DNA of 46,835 nucleotides from an uncultured Bacteroidota bacterium. GTDB lineage: Bacteria > Bacteroidota > Bacteroidia > Flavobacteriales > BACL11. The position numbers and the translations under genes are program-made. This document shows, piece by piece, positions 39,601-46,835 of this stretch. The number at the start of each line of letters is the position of its first letter. Position 1 is the stretch's first letter. A model generated the notes under the pieces. The model was not told the origin of the DNA and did no database searches. It saw only the letters and a list, made by a program, of their open reading frames with translations. Location: positions 1 through 46,835 of the forward strand of contig CACOJQ010000008.1 in assembly GCA_902627575.1 (NCBI GenBank), written 5' to 3'.

Positions 39601-40612
39601 CAGTCGGGGTGTAAGTATATGTTATATTATGATTTCCAGGGCCATAAACAGCTGGATCAAAGTCAGTGATAATTGTTCCTGAGCTGTTAGTGAATACTCC
39701 TTGGCCCTGAGAAGACCATCCAGCAACAGGTATGCCTGTAAGAGTAAAACCAGTTTCATTAGAACAAATGGTTGATTGCGAAGTTATTGAAATATTAGAT
39801 GCACTAAAAACATCTAAAATAACATATGCTGTATCACTTGGGCAATTAGCTGTCCCAGGAATAGTATAGCTGTAAGTGCCTGTAGGGTCACTTGCGGGAT
39901 CAAAGCTTCCACTAACAGTATCACCATTATAAAACCATGTTCCATATGTTAAAGGGTTTCCATTTAGTTCATCTATTAGATCTATTATCGGATCTGAATC
40001 GCAAAACAAAATAGGAGTATTTACACCAACAGATCCTCCTGCATCTCCTGGAGAAGGTCCTCCGAATGCGTCGTTAGGGCCAAAAGAAGTGAATTGAATA
40101 AAGCAAGGGTCTGGAGAAGATCCAACAGCAGCCCAATTAGATACCATAACAACATAAATTTCTCCAGCGACTGCATTTGCAATTTGGAGAACTTCAGCTG
40201 TTGTAGCTGGAGCACTACTGCAATCCTCTTGATTTAAATTTGTTAACTGATCACACATAGTTAATAAATCATTAAATGGTCCCCAGCACTTAAAATCTAA
40301 ATCAGGAGAGGTATTTACATTTGGGTAGGGAATTCCGATTACGTCAGTAGGAGTAATATTAATATTAAGTGGTCCATTAGTGTTTGAAACAAAATAGTAA
40401 AATGAAGCATTTCCACTAATAGATGTAAATCCACAGTTTAAATTTGCGCCAAAAGGTGCTGTAGCAGTACCTGAAGTTGCTGCTGGGTACAAGGCTCCAT
40501 TACATATTTCGGGAATAGATGATGAGCAGTTTTGAATTGGACCTGTACCAGCTTGACCACAAACAGATAAACTGAAGCAAAATAATAAAATTGTTGCAGA
40601 AAATTTAATCAT
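36653..40612 (-). CDS. Giant secreted SprB/GEVED protein with type B T9SS C-terminal domain
   Basis: The 1319-residue product starts with a signal peptide (about 1-19, VCGQ-AGTG). An N-terminal beta-rich domain (about 25-180) with FYYF and DLDFKCWGPF is common in Bacteroidetes surface proteins. SprB-type repeats lie at about 366-425, 438-689 and 701-770. The middle one is split by a GEVED-like domain (465-643) with VYIDFNIDGDF and the GATEDYSI ending. Ig-like segments of about 90 residues with VNPLP linkers (770-1130), a PKD-like domain (NFDDGN, near 1167) and the C-terminal sorting domain (VPNAFTPNNDLYNDYF to GTVMLLK) follow. A cysteine-bearing insert (YLSCVNNNCLAAWDG) sits in the sorting domain. 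It is adjacent to the other T9SS protein and on the same strand. Confidence 0.92.
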   Translation of the reverse strand: MIKFSATILLFCFSLSVCGQAGTGPIQNCSSSIPEICNGALYPAATSGTATAPFGANLNCGFTSISGNASFYYFVSNTNGPLNINITPTDVIGIPYPNVNTSPDLDFKCWGPFNDLLTMCDQLTNLNQEDCSSAPATTAEVLQIANAVAGEIYVVMVSNWAAVGSSPDPCFIQFTSFGPNDAFGGPSPGDAGGSVGVNTPILFCDSDPIIDLIDELNGNPLTYGTWFYNGDTVSGSFDPASDPTGTYSYTIPGTANCPSDTAYVILDVFSASNISITSQSTICSNETGFTLTGIPVAGWSSQGQGVFTNSSGTIITDFDPAVYGPGNHNITYTYTPTGCAPVAFASSILVNEAPTVLSSNVTITNPSCFGFNDGSAIVTPTMGSTPYVADWFGEDPLQLTSGTFNYTITDNNGCIFSNSVSLYDPLNTSSVINEFNSSCFGTNDGSASVTVFGGTTPPGNISTLSYCASNPSVNFSAQPQTSIGQVQLNGNTFNINNNTFGTNDFYEDYTTTMFADLTEGQVFTVNVTPHDEFAVPGSYAPEAINVYIDFNIDGDFLDAGEDLGVINIPVGTWIPGTVYSFTFAVPATGAYGPTRMRVVCMSNGGGGTNGNPVVIMGPCEDAGLFGIPWFGATEDYSIVLNAPASTATYQWFNGSTSDSISNLGPGTYSVIVTVGGCPVQDFATIIEPEEIIFNPNITEITCNGFDDAIINLNNISGGNGGPYNITDWGGIIDPNNVAVGTYIISANDQSTITTTNPIACENDTTIIISEPEYFSVDFSIPDSEICLNDPITLDFDFNQGGIAPYTVNYTVNGNPQVAGPINNGGQNSIDINPSIGNNTYIITSVNDANGCVNQNSINSQDIYVNPLPDINIAVAPNPICVGDNSSLIFSTPDGTPPYIVDYLEGGVLKQVNVPAAGLNLVISPNQTTNYELTYVTDSKGCFSDLTSNNTILTVNEIPQLTFTSPSETCDGDIIQLKFNFTAGTAPWIVNYSVNGSQTSIPFNNSVDSIAISPATQTVYVINSITDNNSCTNNITQALNINTNPLPEVSISGGGSICDDGSTAEIIFSVSSGTPPYNLTYSAGLIPNSVSNIGSTYSITTDQTGAYTVQNVTDINGCEAISISGNAFVNVNPLPTANFNLYPQPADILNPQITFTDLSNNHVSGIWNFDDGNNSVTNFDKITHLYTDTGTYEVSLTVESDSGCIDVATQTVIISPVFSIYVPNAFTPNNDLYNDYFLPIVNGVLEYELNIYNRDGQRIFKSNEFSNDYLSCVNNNCLAAWDGKINNGAYATKGAYIYSIILKDINGKIKTYEGTVMLLK

Positions 40613-40634
40613 TTAATAAAATTGTTGTAACTCA

Positions 40635-40642
40635 CAAATATA
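40635..40642 (-). promoter_or_regulatory. Putative promoter (-7 element TATATTTG) of the 1319-residue gene
   Basis: On the minus strand TATATTTG fits TAnnTTTG exactly and lies 22 bases before the ATG at 40612, in the 72-base gap after batE. No clear -33 TTG is visible. It suggests that the T9SS genes are transcribed separately from the bat cluster. Confidence 0.55.
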
Positions 40643-40684
40643 AGAAATATACTTGAAATTTTAAGCTTTTATGAACTTAAATCG

Positions 40685-41419
40685 TTAGTTTAGTCTTTTA
40701 ACGTCATTTTCTCTTATCCAACCTTTTCTTCCATCATTTAATTTTATATATATCCAATCATCATTTGTTTTAACAACTTCAACTTTTGTTCCTAAAGATA
40801 AATTAAATAGCTTTTTATTCTTAATATTATCTGTAGGTTCACTATTTACTGGCAAAGAAGAAGTAAATATTATTGCTTCTTTTTTTATAAAGTTGTTATA
40901 AGACTGATAGGAAATAAAAACTAATAATATTGAAAAACATGCAAGAATATAAAATACATATTTTCTTAGCTCTATTATTTTAAAATTTGAAATTAAAATT
41001 GAAGATACAGTCATCCAAATAAAAAGTATTGTAATTATTTGCCACTCCTTAACTTCAAAAAAGTTTATTGTTTTTTTCCCCCATTTTTGGTAGAATGTAT
41101 CAGGTAATGGGTTAATTCTATTTTTGATTTTAGATTTAACAATATTTAAATTTTCAACTGTTTTTTTATCATTTTTGATTTTTAAACTTTTTTCATAACA
41201 CCATATTGCTTCAGCTAAATTTTCAACTTTATAATATGAGTTGCCTAAATTATAGTATAAATCACTACTTATTTTATCTAAATTAATTAATTGCTCATAT
41301 GTTTGAATAGCAATTTCATAGTTTCCTTTTTTATATTCATTATTTGCTCTTTTAAATAATGATTCATTTGCAAAAAGATTTGTTGATAGTAACAAAATAC
41401 TTATTAAATATTTTTTCAT
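40685..41419 (-). CDS. batE: BatE-like TPR and SH3 protein
   Basis: The 244-residue product has a signal peptide (about 1-17, LFANES), and TPR units at about 20-110 (YKKGNYEIAIQTYEQL, DLYYNLGNSYYKVENLAEAIWCYEKSL). Two hydrophobic segments follow near 130-150 and 158-176, then a C-terminal bacterial SH3 domain (LSLGTKVEVVKTNDDWIYIK, GRKGWIREN). It is the last gene of the Bat cluster and overlaps batD by four bases. In this position it is presumed to sit in the periplasm or membrane and bind partners or peptidoglycan. No enzymatic motif is present. Confidence 0.85.
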   Translation of the reverse strand: MKKYLISILLLSTNLFANESLFKRANNEYKKGNYEIAIQTYEQLINLDKISSDLYYNLGNSYYKVENLAEAIWCYEKSLKIKNDKKTVENLNIVKSKIKNRINPLPDTFYQKWGKKTINFFEVKEWQIITILFIWMTVSSILISNFKIIELRKYVFYILACFSILLVFISYQSYNNFIKKEAIIFTSSLPVNSEPTDNIKNKKLFNLSLGTKVEVVKTNDDWIYIKLNDGRKGWIRENDVKRLN

Positions 41420-43164
41420 TTTAATGATTTTTCTACTTCCATAATTATTTTTTTAGCCTTATCCAAAATTTCTTCCATTTTCATATTTTCATTATTAATT
41501 GAAGAAAATCTAGCATATTCGCATTCGTTTAATAAGTCAATAAATCTATTTTGGATTTCATCACTTAAATTATTAATGCTGAAATACTTGTAAATTGATT
41601 CTTTTGAAAGATTTGATGATTCAACTTTAAATTTGAAACCAAAATAATTCCAAAGAGACTTTTCGACCTCTTCAAAAAAACCACTAAAATCTTTCTTTTT
41701 CATGCATTTTTTTGCGTTTTTTAACCTTTTTTGTGCAATTTTTTGCATTTTTTTGTTTTTGCTGTCAAATATTTTTCTATTAAAATAGATATAAATTTTT
41801 ATTATTAAAAAAATAAAGATTGGTAAAATTGTTAAAATATAAAAGATGTTTATTGAGAGTATGTGCAGTTTGTCAAAATATTTTAATCTATTGATTTCAT
41901 CTGAAAAAGATAATTTTTCAATAGAAAATTTTATTGGTTTTTTTAGTTTTGTTTTTTCTGAAATGTAGTTGATTTCTTTTTCGTAGTTTCTGGATTCTGT
42001 TTCATAAGAGTTATCTCCTTCAATTACAATTAATGTTTCTTCACTTGATTTGTATGTACTGTAAGATTTCTTTTGTGAATTATAAACAATGATGCTAGAT
42101 GAGGGTATATTATATTTGCCTTTAAACTTAGGAATTAGTACATAATCGAGTTTTTTGACACTTCTTTCCATACCACCTTTAAAAATTTTATTGTCATCAA
42201 TTTTTGATTTAATTACTTCAAAATCTTTTGGAAATAATGTTAAAATATCATCCCATGTTAATAGTGCGATGTTTCCTGTACCTGTGATTGTTATACTATA
42301 GTTTACTGCTTCATTTGCTTTTACTGTATCATTACTTATTTCTGATTCAATTTTCATTTTACCAACTAAACCAGAGTAATTTTTCGGCATATTTTCAGGA
42401 TTAGTAACAGTTATTTCTTTTGGTAGAGATTTTACAATTTTCTGATCAAAGAAGTACTGACATATTATCTCCATTGGGTCAATAATTAAATCTCCACTTT
42501 TTTGAGGAATAAGAGTATATTTTGCGATAGTATAAACTTCATAAACTTTATTATTAATTTCCTCTATTTTTCTTTGATTATCTGATGGTATTTCCTCTAT
42601 CCAAAAACCATTAAATTTTGGTAATGACTTTGCAATTAAATTTGATAATCCATTAAGCCGATTATAAAGTTTAAATTCAACTGAAACAGGTTCTCCTAAA
42701 ATGATTTTTTTCTTACTTAATTCAATATCTATAAATAAATTTTTATTTTTTTTATTACTTATCTTATCACTTTTTTTTGATTTAGTTTGTGATGAATTAA
42801 CTTCAATTGTAGCTATTTTACTTTTTATTTTTTTACCATTTACACTTGCATATGCAGGAGGTATTTTAAAGCTTCCCTTATTGTATGCCTTTAAGTAAAA
42901 TGAATAAGTTGTTGTGATACTGCTTTGTGTTTTTCCATTAACAAAAGAATAACTACTTTGAGAAGAAGCGTTTGGGCCACTTATTATAACTAAATCGTTA
43001 ATTTCAGGTGCAATAAAATTAGTTGCTTTTTCATTAATCGTGTATTGTAATAATATATTTTCTCCAACTTGTGCTGGGTTTGGAGATATTTTTATACTAA
43101 GTTCCTGAGCATATAAACTTATGTTAACTAAAATGAAAATAAAATTCAGAATTATTTTGTTCAT
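41416..43164 (-). CDS. batD: BatD (oxygen-tolerance protein) membrane protein
   Basis: The 582-residue product has a signal peptide (ISLYA-QEL) and a long periplasmic region of Ig-like beta domains, beginning IKISPNPAQVGENILLQYTI and carrying the family stretch YSFYLKAYNKGSFKIPPAYASV. One transmembrane helix lies near 438-458, followed by a basic cytoplasmic domain (about 460-582) with helical repeats. This is the BatD pattern. Neighbours on both sides are bat genes, with 2-base spacing to batC and a 4-base overlap to batE. Its molecular role is not established. Confidence 0.88.
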   Translation of the reverse strand: MNKIILNFIFILVNISLYAQELSIKISPNPAQVGENILLQYTINEKATNFIAPEINDLVIISGPNASSQSSYSFVNGKTQSSITTTYSFYLKAYNKGSFKIPPAYASVNGKKIKSKIATIEVNSSQTKSKKSDKISNKKNKNLFIDIELSKKKIILGEPVSVEFKLYNRLNGLSNLIAKSLPKFNGFWIEEIPSDNQRKIEEINNKVYEVYTIAKYTLIPQKSGDLIIDPMEIICQYFFDQKIVKSLPKEITVTNPENMPKNYSGLVGKMKIESEISNDTVKANEAVNYSITITGTGNIALLTWDDILTLFPKDFEVIKSKIDDNKIFKGGMERSVKKLDYVLIPKFKGKYNIPSSSIIVYNSQKKSYSTYKSSEETLIVIEGDNSYETESRNYEKEINYISEKTKLKKPIKFSIEKLSFSDEINRLKYFDKLHILSINIFYILTILPIFIFLIIKIYIYFNRKIFDSKNKKMQKIAQKRLKNAKKCMKKKDFSGFFEEVEKSLWNYFGFKFKVESSNLSKESIYKYFSINNLSDEIQNRFIDLLNECEYARFSSINNENMKMEEILDKAKKIIMEVEKSLK

Positions 43165-43166
43165 GC

Positions 43167-43943
43167 TTACCAGTCTTTTTTATTCTTTTTATTTTTTACT
43201 TTTTTAAGTTTTTTTAATGTCTCTTTTTCTTCTTCATTAATTGCATCAAGTATTTTTTCGTTATTTTTTTGCTGTAAACTTTTTTGTTCCTTCTGTTCCC
43301 TCTGTTCCCTCTGTTCCTTCTGTTCCTTTTGTTCTTTTTGATCTTTCTGATCTTTCTGATCTTTCTGATCTTTCTGATTTTTTTGATCCTTTTGATCCTG
43401 TTTTTCCTGTTCCTTTTGTTCCTTTTGTTCTTTTTGTTCTTTTTGTTCTTTTTGATCCTTTTGATCCTGTTTTTCCTGTTCCTTTTGTTCTTTTTGATCT
43501 TTCTGATCCTTTAACATTTTTTTACTTAAAGCTAAATTGTATCTAGTTTCGTTGTCATTGGGATTAATTCTCAAAGATTCTTTGTAAGCTGCTATGGCGT
43601 CTTCAAATTTATTTTCCATAAACTTTGAGTTACCTAAATTGTGATAAACGCTTGATAATTCTTTATTATTTAACTTATTAGATTTTATTTGATTAAATAG
43701 ATTTGAAGATTCATTATATAGTCCTTGTTTATACAATGCATCTGCCAAATTAAATGCTGCTTTGAAATATCCACCATCAATGTTTAAAGATCTTTGATAC
43801 AACTTGGCAGCTTCGTCATATGCACTGTCTTTATATAATAAATTACCTTTTTGAATTAATTCAATCTTATCTTGTTCTTGTGCGTTAAGTAGACTAGTAA
43901 ACAAAAAATAAATGAGAATTAAAATATATTTTTTAGGTTTCAT
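43167..43943 (-). CDS. batC: BatC TPR protein with (D/E)QK repeat tract
   Basis: The 258-residue product has a signal peptide (LLNA-QEQ) and TPR units at about 28-140 (GNLLYKDSAYDEAAKLYQRSL, ESLRINPNDNETRYNLALS, cited as positions about 33-53 and 122-140). A tract of about 77 residues made almost only of D, E, Q, K and R in triplet repeats follows, then a helical KK-rich tail. The tract should be a highly charged helix or disordered. Overlap with batB is four bases. TPR proteins of this cluster probably tether BatA, BatB and BatD. Confidence 0.85.
   Translation of the reverse strand: MKPKKYILILIYFLFTSLLNAQEQDKIELIQKGNLLYKDSAYDEAAKLYQRSLNIDGGYFKAAFNLADALYKQGLYNESSNLFNQIKSNKLNNKELSSVYHNLGNSKFMENKFEDAIAAYKESLRINPNDNETRYNLALSKKMLKDQKDQKEQKEQEKQDQKDQKEQKEQKEQKEQKEQEKQDQKDQKNQKDQKDQKDQKDQKEQKEQKEQREQREQKEQKSLQQKNNEKILDAINEEEKETLKKLKKVKNKKNKKDW
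43281..43511 (-). repeat. 9-bp-period (D/E)-Q-K repeat tract in batC
   Basis: 231 bases encode some 25 triplets of the type EQK, DQK, EQR or NQK, with two copies of a longer unit containing EQEKQDQKDQK. Plus-strand DNA is dominated by T and C (TTCTGTTCC, GATCTTTCT). Such a tract is prone to copy-number change. Confidence 0.95.
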
Positions 43944-44953
43944 GATTTATTTCTTTTTAATATAATTAACTGTAAGAATAAGAATATTAGGCATACTGAC
44001 AATATCCACTGAAATCTATCTTCATACTCAGTTATCTTAAATGAACTAATTTTTTGTTTTTTCAATTTTTCAACCTGATATAAAATTTCAGAAAAAATAA
44101 TTTGAGAATTATCACCTTTTATATATTTCCCATCTGTATTTTTTGCGATTTCAATTAATAGATTCTCATTAAGTTTACTAACTACAGGATTATTATTGTC
44201 TTGGATATAACCTTGAACTAAACCTTTTTTGTTTTTAATAGGAATTAAGGCTCCTTTTTTGGTTCCTATGCCTACAGTGTATATTTTAATATTATTTTCA
44301 GCAGCATTACTTGAACTTGAAATTATCTGTTGATAGTCATTTTCATTGTCATCTCCACCGTCAGAAAATATAATTATGGCTTTATCTTTTTCTATATTTG
44401 AATTAAAAGATTCTATACATAGGTTTATTGCTTGAGATATATCAGTTCCCTGCGTTGAAATTATGTCAGTTGTAATAGAGGAGGTTGCTAATTGTGCTGC
44501 TGAATAATCTACTGTTAGTGGAAGCTGAAGCTGAGCATTTCCCGCAAAAATTACTAAGCCAATTCTATTATTTTTTAAAGTATCAATTAATCTGCTTATT
44601 GATAGTTTGGATGTTTTTATTCTACTTTCACCAACATCCTCAGCTAACATTGAATTTGATACATCAAAAGCAATAATTATATCAATCCCTTCGGTTTTGA
44701 CTTCTTCTATCTTTGTTCCTATTTGAGGATTAGCAATCGCAATAATTAAAAATATCAAAATTATAATATCAATTGTATTTTTAATTTTAACTCTAGTCTT
44801 GGAGTAATTGGGAACTAGTTTTTTAAAAAGATGGATATCGGTAAATTCTAATATTTTTTTTCTTTTCCATCTGCCAAATAAAATAATTATAACTATTAAT
44901 ACTGGTACAATATAAAGTAAGTTAAGAAACTCTATGTTTTCAAATTTTATCAT
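43940..44953 (-). CDS. batB: BatB von Willebrand A-domain membrane protein
   Basis: The 337-residue product has two N-terminal transmembrane helices (about 9-26 and 60-76), then a VWA domain with the MIDAS motif DVSNS at 97-101 and the later aspartate in FSDGGDD. A C-terminal transmembrane helix lies near 313-332. This N-in, loop, VWA, TM topology is the BatA/BatB pattern. It starts 1 base before the batA stop boundary with no spacer and overlaps batC by four bases. The metal site suggests Mg-dependent protein binding. Confidence 0.9.
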   Translation of the reverse strand: MIKFENIEFLNLLYIVPVLIVIIILFGRWKRKKILEFTDIHLFKKLVPNYSKTRVKIKNTIDIIILIFLIIAIANPQIGTKIEEVKTEGIDIIIAFDVSNSMLAEDVGESRIKTSKLSISRLIDTLKNNRIGLVIFAGNAQLQLPLTVDYSAAQLATSSITTDIISTQGTDISQAINLCIESFNSNIEKDKAIIIFSDGGDDNENDYQQIISSSSNAAENNIKIYTVGIGTKKGALIPIKNKKGLVQGYIQDNNNPVVSKLNENLLIEIAKNTDGKYIKGDNSQIIFSEILYQVEKLKKQKISSFKITEYEDRFQWILSVCLIFLFLQLIILKRNKS

Positions 44954-45928
44954 TTATATTATTTGTTTTAAATAGGTGAATTTTAAAATAAATGATAACA
45001 GAATTAAACAAAATGATATGTAAGCTAAAAGATGGAAGTTTTCAGATGTTATATTGTATCTTTTGATTTGAGTTTCAGTTTTTTCTAATTTATCTATTTC
45101 ATTATAAATTTGTTGTAAACTATTGTTATCTGTAGCTCTATTGTATGTGCCGTTATTTAGTTCCGCAATTTCTTTTAGTAAGTCTTCATCTATCAATTTG
45201 TCACCAAAAGGGTTATATATTTTGCTACCCACACCAATTGTGTAAATTTTAATATTGTAATCTTTAGCTATACTGGCAGCATCTATTGGAGATATACCTG
45301 TTGAGTTTATACCATCTGTTAATAAAATAATTACTTTGGATTTTGATTTTGTATTTCTTATTCTATTTATAGCTACAGTTAATCCTTTTCCAATCGCAGT
45401 ACCATCATTTATTCCCATTTTAGTTCCAAATTTAATATCATCTAAAAATGTATTCAAAATGTTATAATCTGAAATCAAAGGACATTGAGTATAGCTTTCA
45501 CCTGCGAATAAAACAATACCAATTCGATCATTTTTTCTTTTTTTTACAAATTCTTTTGCTACTTCTTTAGCTGACTCAAGTCGATTTGGTTTTAAATCCT
45601 TTTCATTCATACTTGATGAAATATCAATTGCAAGAATTATATCTATACCTTCAGTCGTACTTTCTTCCCATTTTGTAGTGGTTTGCGGTCTGGCTAAAGC
45701 AAATATCATCAATATGCTAGATATTATTTTTAAAATAAATGGTAAATGTCTTAAGCTTTCTTTTATACTTTTTGTATGGTTATTACTGTCAATATTTGAG
45801 AAGCTTATATTATTTGATATTTTCTTGTTTTTAAATAAATACCATAGTGAAATAAATACAGGAATTATTAATAAAAATAAGAATTCAGGATTTTTCAATG
45901 AATCAAAAAATAATTTCAATTTATTCAT
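44954..45928 (-). CDS. batA: BatA von Willebrand A-domain membrane protein
   Basis: The 324-residue product parallels BatB: transmembrane helices at about 15-31 and 62-78, a VWA domain with DISSS at 102-106, the MIDAS threonine at T177 and D205 in LLTDG, and a C-terminal helix near 302-320. The N-terminal hydrophobic region is the usual Bat anchor. It overlaps the preceding gene by eight bases. In Bacteroides fragilis the bat operon was linked to aerotolerance; in other bacteria homologues sit beside MoxR ATPases, whose gene would be expected beyond the right edge. Confidence 0.9.
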   Translation of the reverse strand: MNKLKLFFDSLKNPEFLFLLIIPVFISLWYLFKNKKISNNISFSNIDSNNHTKSIKESLRHLPFILKIISSILMIFALARPQTTTKWEESTTEGIDIILAIDISSSMNEKDLKPNRLESAKEVAKEFVKKRKNDRIGIVLFAGESYTQCPLISDYNILNTFLDDIKFGTKMGINDGTAIGKGLTVAINRIRNTKSKSKVIILLTDGINSTGISPIDAASIAKDYNIKIYTIGVGSKIYNPFGDKLIDEDLLKEIAELNNGTYNRATDNNSLQQIYNEIDKLEKTETQIKRYNITSENFHLLAYISFCLILLSFILKFTYLKQII

Positions 45929-46775
45929 CCTCTGTTTTTTTTGTACTTAAAATGATTTCTTTTGCTACTAACAAGCTCTCAGAGTTTTCAGAATCTGTTG
46001 GTTTATTTTTTGCAAATTTTGCAAGATCAGCTCTTACGAGTATTTTTTGTAGTTTTTTTGATAAATCATCAGTTATTTCAGATTTTAATTCTTCTAAAAT
46101 CTCATCAGTTGTTAATTCTAAAGCAATAAAATTAAATTTTTCTTCCAAATATCTTCTAATAATTTCTGATAATTCTGTGTGGTATTCATTGATTTTCCCC
46201 TTTTCCCATAATTTTTTTTCTTCAAGTTTAATTAATCTGTTTAAGGCAATTGTTTCTACTGCAATCTGTATTTCTGATTCACGTGTAATTTTTCTTTTGA
46301 GAAAAATTTTATACAGTGCATAAATCATTAGCATAAAAATAATTGTAAATATTATCCATTTAATAATTTGGCTTTGTGTTATTTTTGTTGTGTTTGACAG
46401 ATCATCAAAGGGTCCTTTTATATCTTTTAATTTTGCTTCATTAATGTCTACATCTTCTACATAAAGTGTTATTTTTTCAGAAATATTATCATCAGAAAAA
46501 GTAAATGCTGGAATAATATATTTATCGCTATTCCAAACAGTAATTAAAGCTTTTTGAGTTACATTTAAATTACTTGTGTCAATTAGTGAAAGATTTAGAA
46601 TTTCAATTTCTTCACTCAAAATATCTTCAATATTGGGCCAGTATTCTAGCTTATTTAAATTACAACTTACGCTGATCTCTATTTGTTCACCTATTAAAAT
46701 CGTATCTTTTTCAATTGAAATATTTTGAGCAGACAAAAAATTGCAATAAAGTAAAATCAAGTATATTTTTCTCAT
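45921..46775 (-). CDS. Membrane protein of the bat cluster, BatD-like layout
   Basis: This 284-residue product is the uncharacterised gene usually found between the DUF58 gene and batA. It has a signal peptide (NFLSA-QNI), an extracytoplasmic beta domain of about 110 residues starting ISIEKDTILIGEQIEI, and one transmembrane helix near 136-157. A cytoplasmic helical domain (about 160-284) with LSEIIRRYLEEKFNF and ALELTTDEILEEL follows. The layout repeats BatD on a smaller scale, and VRADLAKFAK resembles the NECEYARFS segment of BatD. Its ATG overlaps the DUF58 stop (ATGA). Confidence 0.75.
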   Translation of the reverse strand: MRKIYLILLYCNFLSAQNISIEKDTILIGEQIEISVSCNLNKLEYWPNIEDILSEEIEILNLSLIDTSNLNVTQKALITVWNSDKYIIPAFTFSDDNISEKITLYVEDVDINEAKLKDIKGPFDDLSNTTKITQSQIIKWIIFTIIFMLMIYALYKIFLKRKITRESEIQIAVETIALNRLIKLEEKKLWEKGKINEYHTELSEIIRRYLEEKFNFIALELTTDEILEELKSEITDDLSKKLQKILVRADLAKFAKNKPTDSENSESLLVAKEIILSTKKTEDE

Positions 46776-46835
46776 CTTTTGCTACCCCTATATTTAAAAA
46801 AATTGATTAATGGTTTAATATAGTCTTCACCAGTA
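46772..46835 (-). CDS. C-terminal end of a DUF58 protein (truncated by window edge)
   Basis: Twenty codons and a TGA remain: TGEDYIKPLINFFKYRGSKR. The pattern (S/T)xEDYxKxLxxFFKxR is how Bacteroidetes DUF58 proteins upstream of batA end, and the position fits. The stop overlaps the next ATG. Most of the gene, including the diagnostic DUF58 core, is outside the window, so this rests on 20 residues and context. Confidence 0.6.
   Translation of the reverse strand, partial: TGEDYIKPLINFFKYRGSKR

Noticed and set aside
43241..43546. Long plus-strand frame rich in F, L, V, P and S
   Set aside because: It is the complement of the batC (D/E)QK tract; repeats open both strands. No start signal or family resemblance.

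Overview
The window is AT-rich and comes from the chromosome of a member of the Bacteroidetes, most likely a low-GC Flavobacteriales-type bacterium. Four things support this. The order rpsL-rpsG-fusA-rpsJ runs straight into the S10, spc and alpha clusters without tuf. Start codons lack Shine-Dalgarno sequences, and several genes carry the TAnnTTTG -7 promoter element typical of this phylum. There are two giant SprB-repeat proteins with type B C-terminal domains of the type IX secretion system (T9SS). There is also a complete Bat (Bacteroides aerotolerance) cluster. I cannot name the genus from sequence alone.

Layout. Positions 138-17918 (+) hold one uninterrupted ribosomal super-cluster: 28 ribosomal protein genes plus fusA, secY, map, infA and rpoA. 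Genes are separated by 0-35 bases or overlap slightly. A hairpin terminator at 17952-17984 separates it from carA-eno-gltA (+, 17998-21690). A minus-strand pair, DEAD-box helicase and MarR regulator (21848-23482), faces an AMP-forming acyl-CoA synthetase (+, 23601-25232) across an intergenic region that contains a 30-bp near-continuous palindrome. Next comes the minus-strand set accA-dnaB-AsnB-like secreted protein (25229-28904), then ispE (+), rho (-), a DUF4293 membrane protein (+) and a YfcE-like phosphoesterase (-).

Positions 32295-40612 (-) encode two T9SS cargo proteins of 1433 and 1319 residues, each apparently with its own promoter. Positions 40685-46835 (-) hold the Bat cluster, read from the right edge as the end of a DUF58 protein, a BatD-like membrane protein, then batA, batB, batC, batD and batE. 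The two von Willebrand A proteins (BatA, BatB), the TPR proteins (BatC, BatE) and BatD probably form one envelope complex.

There is no tRNA, rRNA, CRISPR array, insertion sequence or prophage in the window, and no gene-free stretch exceeds 300 bases; the longest are 31228-31391 and 21691-21847. Most of the window is conserved core genome. The less ordinary material is: the MarR/acyl-CoA synthetase operator; charged, repeat-built tails on bL17 and uL5; a (D/E)QK repeat tract in BatC; a GEVED-like domain spliced into a SprB repeat; a SprB repeat subtype; near-leaderless promoter spacing; and stop-to-stop overlaps between convergent genes.
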